From VFMC01 sp050248155 (lineage in GTDB: Bacteria; Actinomycetota; Acidimicrobiia; Acidimicrobiales; Ilumatobacteraceae): 64,000 bases of DNA. A program made the translations under genes and the position numbers. Location of the stretch: assembly GCA_050248155.1 (NCBI GenBank), contig JBFWSW010000001.1:1-64000 (forward strand), given 5' to 3'. The notes under the pieces are model-generated. The model was not told where the DNA came from and did no database searches. It saw only the letters and a list, made by a program, of their open reading frames with translations. Of this stretch, positions 1-6,286 are shown one piece after another (position 1 is the stretch's first letter; each line of letters starts with the position of its first letter).

Positions 1-159
1 CCCGTTGGTGAACGCGACCTCGCGGCCGTCGAGCCAGCGACGCACCCGCGTCACCTCACGCAACGCCGCCTGCAACTGTGCGAGATCGGCGGTCACCGGA
101 TCGAGCCCGTGCACGCCCCGGACCGCGTGCAGCACCACATCGACGTCCACACCCACCAC
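1..159 (-). CDS. Partial N-terminus of unknown protein (possibly DUF222/HNH-type)
   Basis: On the reverse strand an open frame runs from GTG at 159 (or in-frame GTG at 156 or 150) off the left edge, 53 codons, with an in-frame TGA just upstream at 165-163. The peptide is a helix-forming N-terminus with a Gln/Leu-rich stretch followed by Arg/Trp/Asp-Gly residues (LAQLQAALRE, then RRWLDG). This pattern reminds me of the start of actinobacterial DUF222 (13E12-type) HNH endonuclease proteins, but the diagnostic HNH region would lie outside the window, so the family is only a guess. A purine-rich GAGGGG lies at 164-159, best spaced for the GTG at 150. Confidence 0.4.
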   Translation of the reverse strand, partial: MVGVDVDVVLHAVRGVHGLDPVTADLAQLQAALREVTRVRRWLDGREVAFTNG

Positions 160-232
160 CCCTCACCACGCGCGACGATCAGACATCGAGGGCCGACATG
201 CGGCCGATCACGCCCGGGGGAAGTCGAGCACC

Positions 233-315
233 GATCACCCTACGCCGAGGGTGTCACACGCACCCCGGACGACGGCTGACCAGCGACGATCACCCTACGA
301 CAGGGGTGTGGCACG
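233..315. repeat. Two direct copies of a 28-bp dyad-containing element
   Basis: Positions 233-260 and 288-315 match at 23 of 28 bases and start 55 bp apart. Each holds a small dyad, CACCCT-N6-AGGGTG in the first copy and CACCC-N8-GGGTG in the second. They lie in the 250-bp gap between the divergent gene at the left edge and rsmB. A weaker relative of the right half, sharing a GTGTG-CACGG-TCGACG pattern, occurs at 376-394. They could be operators for either gene or decayed repeats; the sequence alone does not decide. Confidence 0.5.
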
Positions 316-398
316 GCTTCGACGCTGAGAGAAGTGCGGGTCGAACGGCTGGGGCACCACCCGGCGACGAAACTCGTGTGACACGGTCTCGACGGCGA

Positions 399-404
399 CA
401 CACT
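399..404 (+). promoter_or_regulatory. Candidate -10 element for rsmB
   Basis: CACACT sits 7 nt before the GTG at 412, the spacing expected when transcription starts at the first base of the start codon. No separate Shine-Dalgarno at proper distance is visible. The fit to TANNNT is imperfect. Confidence 0.35.
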
Positions 405-411
405 GATCGGG

Positions 412-1563
412 GTGAACCCGCCCGGCAGTGAGAGCACGCGCAGCGCACGACCTGCGTCCGCCCGCGCCGTGGCGCTGCGGTGTCTCGAACGCATCGAGCA
501 GGAGGGGGCGTACGCCAACCTCGTGGTTCCGGCCGCCCTCGGATCGAGTGGTCTCGACCGTCGTGACCGGGCATTCGTGACCGAGCTCGTGAACGGCACC
601 ACGCGCATGCGCCGTGCGTGCGACGCGGTCGTCGACCGGTTCGTGCTGAGCGAGCCCGAGCCCGCTGTGCGAACGCTCCTCCGGCTCGGCGCCTACCAGC
701 TCACCTTCATGCAGATGGCCCCGCATGCGGCGGTGTCCGAGACGGTGGCCCTCGCGCCGAAGCGGGTCCGCGGCTTCGTCAACGCGATCCTCCGCAACGT
801 GTCGCGCACCCCGATGCTGTGGCCGGACCGTGCGACCGAGCTGAGCTACCCGGACTGGATGTTCGACCGGTTGTGCGCCGATCTCGGCGACGAGGCGATC
901 GCCGCGATGGAGCGCATGAACCTCGCCCCTCCCGTCACGGTGCGCGACGACGGCTACACGCAGGACCTCGCGTCGCAGTGGGTGGCCCAGTCGGTCGGTG
1001 CCCTGCCCGGCGAGCGGGTCCTCGACCTCTGCGCCGCTCCCGGGGGCAAGGCGACCGCGATGGCGAGGCGCGCGGGTCACGAGGGCGCCCACGTCGTCGC
1101 GGCCGAGGTCTCGCCGGGGCGCGCCGGGCTCATCGTCGCCAACTCGACGCGCCTCGCAGCCGACGTGGCGACGGTGGTCGCCGACGGGACGAGCCCACCG
1201 TTCCCTCCGGCGAGCTTCGACCGAGTCCTGCTCGACGCGCCGTGCTCGGGTCTCGGAGCCCTGCGCCGTCGAGCGGATGCCCGCTGGCACATCACCGACG
1301 GCGACATCGCCTCACTGGTCGTGCTCCAGCAGCGACTGCTCGAGGCCGCGTCTCCGCTCGTGCGTGTGGGAGGCACGCTGGTCTACAGCGTGTGCACGCT
1401 CACCGCGGCCGAGTCGGTCGACCATCCGGTGCCCACCAGTTTCGCGCCCATCGGTGAACCTCCGCCCGGGACGTGGCGCCCGTACGCGCACGGGTTCCGC
1501 GTCCTCCCGCACGACAGCGACACCGACGGCATGGTCGTCGTTCGATACCGTCGGACGTCATGA
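412..1563 (+). CDS. rsmB: 16S rRNA (cytosine-967-C5)-methyltransferase RsmB
   Basis: RsmB methylates C5 of 16S rRNA cytosine 967 using S-adenosylmethionine. The 383-residue protein has an N-terminal NusB-like RNA-binding domain (about residues 15-140), then a Rossmann methyltransferase core. The SAM loop LDLCAAPGGKAT is at 203-214, motif IV DAPCSGLG starts at 275 with Cys278, and motif VI YSVCT has Cys328, giving the two cysteines of RNA m5C methyltransferases. It is somewhat shorter than the E. coli enzyme (about 430 residues). The start is GTG at 412, behind a CANNNT-type -10. The stop overlaps the ATG of the next gene (ATGA), so the two are probably translationally coupled. Confidence 0.9.
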   Translation: MNPPGSESTRSARPASARAVALRCLERIEQEGAYANLVVPAALGSSGLDRRDRAFVTELVNGTTRMRRACDAVVDRFVLSEPEPAVRTLLRLGAYQLTFMQMAPHAAVSETVALAPKRVRGFVNAILRNVSRTPMLWPDRATELSYPDWMFDRLCADLGDEAIAAMERMNLAPPVTVRDDGYTQDLASQWVAQSVGALPGERVLDLCAAPGGKATAMARRAGHEGAHVVAAEVSPGRAGLIVANSTRLAADVATVVADGTSPPFPPASFDRVLLDAPCSGLGALRRRADARWHITDGDIASLVVLQQRLLEAASPLVRVGGTLVYSVCTLTAAESVDHPVPTSFAPIGEPPPGTWRPYAHGFRVLPHDSDTDGMVVVRYRRTS

Positions 1564-2066
1564 GCACCGAACACGTCCAGCTCGACCACCAGCCAGAGCC
1601 GCTGCGAGCCAAGGTGCTCACCGTCAGCGATGGGGTCATCCACGGCACGCGCGACGACTCGAGCGGACGAGCGCTCGTCGAGCAGCTCGTCGCAGCAGGC
1701 TTCGAGGTCGTCGAGCACCGTGTGACGGCCGACGGTGCCAACGAGGTCGCTGCGTCGCTGACCGACATGACCAACGGGTTCGCAGGCCTCGTCGTCACCA
1801 CGGGCGGCACCGGCTTCGCCCCGCGCGACCAGACACCCGAGGGGACGCGCAAGGTGATCGACCGCGACGCACCAGGTCTCGCCGAGGCGATGCGGCTCGT
1901 CAATCCGCTCGGCCGTCTGTCCCGCGGCATCGCCGGCGTGCGTGGCCAGGCGATCGTCTGCAACACGCCCGGGTCGCCGAAGGGGTGCGTCGAGCAGCTC
2001 GGTGCGATCCTCGACGTGTTGCCGCACGCGCTCCGCCTGCTCAATTCCGAGCCCACCGCTCACTGA
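1560..2066 (+). CDS. MogA/MoaB-family molybdenum cofactor biosynthesis protein
   Basis: A 168-residue protein of the MoCF-binding fold, which adenylylates molybdopterin (MogA) or belongs to the related MoaB group. Seen are the VSDG segment near the N-terminus, the TTGGTG phosphate-binding motif, the following PRDxTPE stretch, and PGSPKG near the C-terminus, all hallmarks of the family. The ATG at 1560 overlaps the rsmB stop; starting further upstream would run through rsmB. No other molybdenum cofactor genes are nearby, so choosing between MogA and MoaB rests on sequence similarity only. A promoter for the next gene, hisG, appears just after its stop. Confidence 0.85.
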   Translation: MSTEHVQLDHQPEPLRAKVLTVSDGVIHGTRDDSSGRALVEQLVAAGFEVVEHRVTADGANEVAASLTDMTNGFAGLVVTTGGTGFAPRDQTPEGTRKVIDRDAPGLAEAMRLVNPLGRLSRGIAGVRGQAIVCNTPGSPKGCVEQLGAILDVLPHALRLLNSEPTAH

Positions 2067-2073
2067 CCGCCGG

Positions 2074-2079
2074 TAGCCT
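2074..2079 (+). promoter_or_regulatory. Candidate -10 element for hisG (leaderless)
   Basis: TAGCCT ends 8 nt before the hisG GTG at 2088. It fits the TANNNT-plus-start arrangement seen at several other transcription units in this window. Confidence 0.45.
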
Positions 2080-2087
2080 CCGCAGTC

Positions 2088-2963
2088 GTGCTGCGGCTGG
2101 TGCTGCCCAAGGGCTCTCTCGAGAAGGCGACGCTCGACCTGTTCGAGTCCGCCGATCTCCCGGTCGTGCGCTCGTCCGCCGTCGACTACAAGGCCACCAT
2201 CGACGACCCACGAATCGCCGAGGTGCGCATCCTGCGCCCGCAGGAGATCCCGCGCTACGTCGCCGAGGGCCTCTTCGACGTCGGCATCACGGGGCGAGAC
2301 TGGGTGGAGGAGACGGCGAGCGACGTCGTCAGCCTCGGTGAGATGCGCTACTCGAAGGCGACGTCGTTGCCGATCCGCGTCGTGGTCGCCGTCGCCGGCG
2401 ACTCACCCGCTCAGCGCATCGAGGACCTGCCGCACGGCCTGCGCGTGAGCACCGAGTACCCCGAGCTCACCCGCCGGTTCTTCGAGGCGAAGGGCATCGA
2501 TGCCGACATCCGGCTCTCGTACGGCGCGAGCGAGGCGAAGATCCCCGACATCGCCGACTGCATCGTCGACATCACCGAGACGGGTCGTGCGCTGCGCGCG
2601 GCCGGGCTGCGCATCATCGACGAGATCATGCAGAGCTACACCGAGGTGGTCGCCAACCGCGCGGCTCATGACGATCCGACCAAGCGGCATGCGATGGGGC
2701 AGTTGATGACGCTGCTCAACGGCACGCTCGACGCGCGCGGCAAGGTGCTCGTGAAGCTGAACGTCGGGGCGTCCCAGCTCGATGCGGTGCTGCCCCTGCT
2801 CCCGTCGTTGAAGGCGCCGACGGTGAACGAGCTCGCCGGTGGTGACGGGTTCGCCGTCGAGACGGTCGTCGCCAAGAACCAGATCAACCGGCTCATCCCC
2901 GCCCTGAAGGACGCCGGCGCGACCGGCATCCTCGAGCTCCCGATCAGCAAGATCATCCAGTAG
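2088..2963 (+). CDS. hisG: ATP phosphoribosyltransferase HisG (long form)
   Basis: HisG condenses ATP with PRPP in the first step of histidine synthesis. The 291-residue product begins with the typical LVLPKGSLE segment. It has the periplasmic-binding-protein-like catalytic core with the DVGITGRDW and DCIVDITETG motifs, and a C-terminal regulatory domain (about 205-291) as in long-form, histidine-inhibited hexameric enzymes. The start is GTG at 2088. No other his genes are in the window, so hisG here stands apart from the rest of the pathway, whereas in many actinobacteria it is paired with hisE. Confidence 0.95.
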   Translation: MLRLVLPKGSLEKATLDLFESADLPVVRSSAVDYKATIDDPRIAEVRILRPQEIPRYVAEGLFDVGITGRDWVEETASDVVSLGEMRYSKATSLPIRVVVAVAGDSPAQRIEDLPHGLRVSTEYPELTRRFFEAKGIDADIRLSYGASEAKIPDIADCIVDITETGRALRAAGLRIIDEIMQSYTEVVANRAAHDDPTKRHAMGQLMTLLNGTLDARGKVLVKLNVGASQLDAVLPLLPSLKAPTVNELAGGDGFAVETVVAKNQINRLIPALKDAGATGILELPISKIIQ

Positions 2964-2968
2964 CAGCG

Positions 2969-3175
2969 ATGGGCACGCACGGACACGGGACCGTGACCCA
3001 GTTCGACCGCGACATCGGGCTCGGCCTGATCACCGACGACGACGGGCGAACCTGGCCGTTCCACTGCATCGCGATCGCCGATGGCTCGCGCGACATCGAG
3101 ACCCGGGCGCGGGTGGCGTTCGACGTGCTGCCCAAGCTCGGACGCTGGGAAGCCACGGCGATCCGGCCCGGATGA
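2969..3175 (+). CDS. Small cold-shock-domain-like protein
   Basis: A 68-residue protein with the first strands of a cold-shock/OB fold: GHGTVTQFDRDIGLGLI resembles the GTVKWFNxxKGFGFI segment, but the aromatic RNP1 residues are partly replaced (Leu where Phe is usual). A role as a single-stranded nucleic-acid binder is inferred from the fold. It starts at ATG 2969, five bases after hisG, and its stop overlaps the ATG of the alkyltransferase-like gene by 4 bp, so the pair is probably co-translated. Confidence 0.7.
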   Translation: MGTHGHGTVTQFDRDIGLGLITDDDGRTWPFHCIAIADGSRDIETRARVAFDVLPKLGRWEATAIRPG

Positions 3176-3498
3176 ACCCCTCGGAGGCTCGCGACGCGCG
3201 GATCGTCGACGTCATCCGCGCGATCGGAGAGGGAGAGGTCGTCACGTACGGCGACATCGCCGAGGACGCCGGCTACCCGAAGCAGTCGCGGCTGGTGGGC
3301 CGCCTGCTGTCGACCAACGACGACCCCGACCTGCCGTGGTGGCGCGTCGTCAACGCCGCTGGTCGACTGGTGCCGGGCAACGAGCGTGAGCAAGCGGCTC
3401 GGCTTCGTGCGGAAGGCGTGACGGTGCGCGACGGCAAGGTGCGGCGCGCGCCGATCGGACGGTTCAGTCGGCCGGATCGGCCGGCTGCGCGCCCTTGA
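3172..3498 (+). CDS. Alkyltransferase-like protein (ATL, MGMT DNA-binding domain)
   Basis: The 108-residue protein matches the C-terminal DNA-binding domain of O6-methylguanine-DNA methyltransferases. The active-site PCHR motif is replaced by PWWRVV, which is the signature of alkyltransferase-like proteins: these bind O6-alkylguanine without repairing it and hand the lesion to nucleotide excision repair. The helix-turn-helix segment (VTYGDIAEDAG, then the RLVGRLLS arginine-finger region) and the following NAAGRL are present. Translation is coupled to the upstream cold-shock-like gene. Its last 35 bases overlap the end of the convergent DUF1844 gene. Confidence 0.88.
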   Translation: MNPSEARDARIVDVIRAIGEGEVVTYGDIAEDAGYPKQSRLVGRLLSTNDDPDLPWWRVVNAAGRLVPGNEREQAARLRAEGVTVRDGKVRRAPIGRFSRPDRPAARP

Positions 3499-3817
3499 TC
3501 TGCACGAACGCGAGCCGGATGTTGGCCAGCGCGTCGCGCATCGTGCCGGCGTCGGGCCCGAGGCGATCGCCGAGCCCCTCGACGAGACAGGCGACCGAAT
3601 CGATCGCGAGCGCGGCCTGGCGCAGATCGGGCGGCGCGCCGCCGAGGTGGATGGCGGCGAGCTCGTACAGGCCCATCACATGGTTCGAGACGACGACCTC
3701 GGCGGGCACCTCGGCCAGTCGGCGACGGGCATCGTCGAGCACCGACTGCGCCGCCTCGATCGGGTCGTCGTCCTGACCAGGGACGTTCGAGTCCGCGGGC
3801 GTGGTTTCGTCGCTCAC
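3464..3817 (-). CDS. DUF1844 family protein
   Basis: A 117-residue protein starting at GTG 3817 (VSDETTP). An acidic, presumably flexible N-terminus of about 25 residues is followed by a helical DUF1844 core: GLYELAAIHLG, then PPDLRQAALAID and LVEGLGDRLG, ending in the conserved RLAFVQIKG. The function of the family is unknown; it is a common neighbour of infC in actinobacteria. It is divergent from infC and convergent with the ATL gene, overlapping the latter by 35 bp. Longer frames that start further upstream would cross the infC leader and are not supported. Confidence 0.8.
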   Translation of the reverse strand: MSDETTPADSNVPGQDDDPIEAAQSVLDDARRRLAEVPAEVVVSNHVMGLYELAAIHLGGAPPDLRQAALAIDSVACLVEGLGDRLGPDAGTMRDALANIRLAFVQIKGAQPADPAD

Positions 3818-3849
3818 GTTTGGTACCCTATCGGCCTGACAACTGAGGC

Positions 3850-4047
3850 GAAGTGGGGCTGGTTCCCCCACCCGGCCACTTCTCGTGCGCCCGGGTCGAC
3901 GAAACGATCGGGACGATCGTGCGCTGTGCGGCACCTTGCCGGGCAACGCAACCTGGCAATGACGGCGTCCCAGTCGTGTCTGCGGCTTCGCATCGCGAAC
4001 CACGGACCCGACTGGGAGGACAGCCCATTGCACAGGAGTGATCAGCC
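3850..4047 (+). promoter_or_regulatory. Structured infC 5' leader
   Basis: The 230 bp between DUF1844 and infC contains no convincing ORF but strong pairing potential. GAAGTGG (3850-3856) pairs with CCACTTC (3876-3882) around a second GGGG/CCCCC option. TCCCAGTCG (3968-3976) pairs perfectly with CGACTGGGA (4009-4017). An AGGAG Shine-Dalgarno lies at 4034-4038, nine bases before the infC start. No U-tract follows the stems, so if this leader regulates, it more likely does so at translation than by termination. Confidence 0.5.
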
Positions 4048-4665
4048 ATAGCACCGCCGCAGCAACCAGAGCACCGGTACAACGACCGCATCCGCGCCCG
4101 TGAGGTTCGCCTCATCGGCCCCGATGGTGGTCAGCTCGGGATCAAAGCCCTTCCCGACGCACTCGCCATGGCTCGCCAACTCGACCTCGACCTCGTCGAG
4201 GTCGCGCCGATGGCGAACCCCCCGGTGTGCCGGATCATGGACTACGGCAAGTTCCGCTACGAAGAGAGTCAGAAGGCCAAGGAGTCACGCAAGAAGACCG
4301 TCCAGGTGTCGATCAAGGAAGTGAAGTTCCGACCGAAGATCGGCAAGGGCGACTTCGACACCAAGGTCCGTCACATGCAGGACTTCCTGCACGACGGGCA
4401 CAAGGTGAAGGTGACCCTGCAGTTCCGTGGGCGCGAGATGGCCCACCCCGAGCTCGGCTCGAAGATCCTCGATGCGGTCATCGAGCAGCTGGGACCGATC
4501 GCCAAGGTCGAGGCCTACGCCCGGCTCGAGGGCCGCAACATGACGATGGTGCTCGCTCCGGAGAAGAAAGCAGCTCCCAAGAAGTCAGACAACCGGCACG
4601 AGCGGTCGCCGGCGGCGCAGGACGCGCCGCCCTCCGAGCCCGCTCCGGCCACCGACCAGGCCTGA
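4048..4665 (+). CDS. infC: Translation initiation factor IF-3, ATA start
   Basis: IF-3 binds the 30S subunit and rejects non-canonical start codons and initiator mismatches. The frame is closed upstream by TGA at 4039-4041. Between it and the first ATG (4168) lie 42 codons, including the conserved IF-3 N-terminus (YNDRIRAREVRLIGPDG), with no ATG, GTG or TTG. The ATA at 4048, nine bases after AGGAG, is therefore the likely start, giving 205 residues: N domain (about 10-80), linker, C domain (about 85-170) and a Lys/Pro/Ala-rich tail of about 30 residues. A rare start codon fits the known self-regulation of infC, shown in E. coli with AUU. It heads the infC-rpmI-rplT operon. Confidence 0.93.
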   Translation: MAPPQQPEHRYNDRIRAREVRLIGPDGGQLGIKALPDALAMARQLDLDLVEVAPMANPPVCRIMDYGKFRYEESQKAKESRKKTVQVSIKEVKFRPKIGKGDFDTKVRHMQDFLHDGHKVKVTLQFRGREMAHPELGSKILDAVIEQLGPIAKVEAYARLEGRNMTMVLAPEKKAAPKKSDNRHERSPAAQDAPPSEPAPATDQA

Positions 4666-4686
4666 CGATCCACCCACCCGACCGAT

Positions 4687-4707
4687 CCGCTCGCGACGCG
4701 CGAGCGG
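4687..4707 (+). other. Perfect hairpin between infC and rpmI
   Basis: CCGCTCGCG (4687-4695) and CGCGAGCGG (4699-4707) form a 9-bp stem with a 3-base loop. It lies 40 bases before the rpmI ATG and is followed by pyrimidine-rich but not T-run sequence. It could be a processing site, a mild attenuator, or an mRNA end that separates infC from the ribosomal protein genes. Confidence 0.5.
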
Positions 4708-4747
4708 CTGCTCCGGTCTGTTCCCCGACACCTCGACAGGACACACC

Positions 4748-4945
4748 ATGCCCAAGATGAAGACCAGCAAGACGGCGGCCAAGCGCTTCCGCAAGACCGG
4801 CACCGGCAAGCTCCGCCGACTGCAGCAGAACCGCCAGCACCTGTTCGAGAAGAAGCCGTCCACGCGCACCCGCCGGCTCGACGGCATGGTGGACGTGCAC
4901 TCCGGCGACGAGAAGAAGATCAAGCGGCTGCTCGGCGAGCGCTGA
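4748..4945 (+). CDS. rpmI: 50S ribosomal protein L35
   Basis: The 65-residue, strongly basic protein begins MPKMKTSKTAAKRF and has the L35 pattern of GKLRR, then HLFEKK and a C-terminal KKIKRLLG. Its length is normal for the family. It lies between infC and rplT, the canonical order, with a weak purine-rich stretch (GACAGGACA) ahead of the ATG. Confidence 0.97.
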   Translation: MPKMKTSKTAAKRFRKTGTGKLRRLQQNRQHLFEKKPSTRTRRLDGMVDVHSGDEKKIKRLLGER

Positions 4946-5008
4946 CCGCCCACACCAACCGCAGCACGCGACAAGCAGAGCAGAACACGACAGGACAGGA
5001 CAACGACG

Positions 5009-5362
5009 ATGGCACGAGTGAAGCGAGCAGTCGGCTCGAAGAAGCACCGCAAGCAGGTGCTCGAACGGGCAAAGGGGTACTACGGCAACAAGAGCCGGTC
5101 GGTGCGGGCGGCCAACGAGCAGGTCATGCGCAGTGGCCAGTACGCGTTCCGCGACCGCCGGGCGAAGAAGGGCGAGTTCCGTCGCCTCTGGATCCAGCGC
5201 ATCAACGCGGGCTGCCGACTGCACGACATGAGCTACAGCCGGTTCATCGCCGGGCTGAACGCGGCCGGCATCGAGGTCGACCGCAAGATCCTGGCCGACT
5301 TGGCGGTCACCGAGCCCGAAGCCTTCGGCCAACTGGTGGCAGCCGCCAAGGCGGCTCTCTGA
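5009..5362 (+). CDS. rplT: 50S ribosomal protein L20
   Basis: The 117-residue protein has the full L20 sequence pattern: MARVKRAV at the start, the long basic N-terminal helix with KGYYGNKS, RDRRAKKGEFRRLWI in the middle, and a globular C-terminal part containing SRFIAGL. L20 binds 23S rRNA early in 50S assembly. The ATG at 5009 follows an AGGACAGGACAACG stretch. The stop codon (5360-5362) overlaps a CTG that may start the rRNA methyltransferase gene. Confidence 0.97.
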   Translation: MARVKRAVGSKKHRKQVLERAKGYYGNKSRSVRAANEQVMRSGQYAFRDRRAKKGEFRRLWIQRINAGCRLHDMSYSRFIAGLNAAGIEVDRKILADLAVTEPEAFGQLVAAAKAAL

Positions 5363-6141
5363 GCGATCGGCTCACGTACTCGAACCCGAAGGTTCAACGA
5401 CTGCGGCGCCTCTTGGGGCGCCGCAGTGCGCGTCTGGAGGAGGGTGCGTTCGTGGTCGAGGGCCCGTCGCTCGTCGAGCACGCGGTCCGCGCCGGATGGG
5501 AGCTCGAGGCGGTGTTCGTCGCCGCCGACGAGTGGTCGTACCGTCCGCCCGACCTCGCGCCCGATGTCGGCGTGTTCGAGCTCGCCCCCAACGTCATGGA
5601 GCGGGTGGCGACCACCGAGTCTCCACAACCGGTGCTCGGCGTCGTGCGCCGACGGGTGGCGCCGCTCGACGCGCTGGACGATGCGACGTTCGTGCTCGTC
5701 GCGGATCGCATCGCCGACCCGGGCAACGCCGGCACGATCCTCCGCTCCGCCGAGGCTGCGGGTGTCGACGCCGCCGTGCTCACGGCGGGATCGGTCGATC
5801 CGTTCAACCCGAAGGTCGTCCGGTCGAGTGCCGGCGCCTTGTTCGAGGTGCCCGTCGTCGTCGACGTGCAGATGGACGATGTGCTCCGCCGGGCCGCGCC
5901 GCGGCTCCGCGCTGTCGGCACCACCTCGCACGACCAGCCAGGCGTACGGCCGTACACATCGGTCGACCTCACCGTCCCCACGCTCGTGATCGTCGGCAAC
6001 GAGTCGTCCGGGCTCGATCCGTCGTTGGCGGTCGACGAGTGGATCAGCGTGCCGCACGCCGGCCGCGCCGAGAGCCTCAACGTCGCGATGGCGGCAACCG
6101 TCGTCGTCTTCGAAGTCCTCCGTCAGCGGCAGGGCCGCTAG
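5359..6141 (+). CDS. TrmH/SpoU-family rRNA 2'-O-methyltransferase, probable CTG start
   Basis: A SpoU (SPOUT) RNA methyltransferase resembling TsnR-like genes found beside pheST. The knot motifs are clear: DRIADPGNAGTILRSAEAAG, then VGNESSGL and the closing VPHAGRAESLNVAMA. The only conventional start near the beginning is TTG at 5413, but the residues encoded before it (SNPKVQRLRRLL) match the usual N-terminus of the SpoU substrate-binding domain. The frame upstream has no ATG, GTG or TTG until deep inside rplT; CTG at 5359 overlaps the rplT stop as CTGA and gives 260 residues. That start is inferred. The stop TAG is part of the -10 of the next unit. Confidence 0.85.
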   Translation: MSDRLTYSNPKVQRLRRLLGRRSARLEEGAFVVEGPSLVEHAVRAGWELEAVFVAADEWSYRPPDLAPDVGVFELAPNVMERVATTESPQPVLGVVRRRVAPLDALDDATFVLVADRIADPGNAGTILRSAEAAGVDAAVLTAGSVDPFNPKVVRSSAGALFEVPVVVDVQMDDVLRRAAPRLRAVGTTSHDQPGVRPYTSVDLTVPTLVIVGNESSGLDPSLAVDEWISVPHAGRAESLNVAMAATVVVFEVLRQRQGR

Positions 6142-6144
6142 GGT
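6139..6144 (+). promoter_or_regulatory. Candidate -10 for the pheST leader
   Basis: TAGGGT overlaps the stop of the methyltransferase gene and ends 6 nt before an ATG at 6151, so transcription should begin at or next to that ATG. No TTGACA-like -35 is evident. Confidence 0.5.
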
Positions 6145-6150
6145 GCACAC

Positions 6151-6219
6151 ATGCGCGCGTTGCGATTTCGACGCCCCCGGGGCGATGTCCGGATCGCGTG
6201 CGCCCTCGTGCGCGGCTGA
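6151..6219 (+). CDS. Candidate leaderless leader peptide upstream of pheST (22 aa)
   Basis: ATG 6151 to TGA 6219 encodes 22 residues, MRALRFRRPR followed by GDVRIACALVRG, with seven Arg and one Phe codon (TTT, rare in this GC-rich sequence). It is placed exactly at the predicted transcription start. The ORF covers CCCCCGGGGC (6174-6183), which is complementary to GCCCCGGGGG (6229-6238) after its stop; each segment can also fold on itself. Such mutually exclusive pairings are typical of translation-sensing attenuators, but the peptide is not a run of Phe codons and no U-tract follows. Its reality as a translated ORF is therefore tentative. Confidence 0.4.
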   Translation: MRALRFRRPRGDVRIACALVRG

Positions 6220-6286
6220 TCCACCCGAGCCCCGGGGGAGCACCTCCACCGGCCGGACCGACATCGCGAGAGAGTGACGACACCCA

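Noticed and set aside
6142..6286. T-box riboswitch ahead of pheST
   Set aside because: No T-box AGGGTGGNACCGCG-type sequence or specifier stem; the micro-ORF with alternative pairings fits better.
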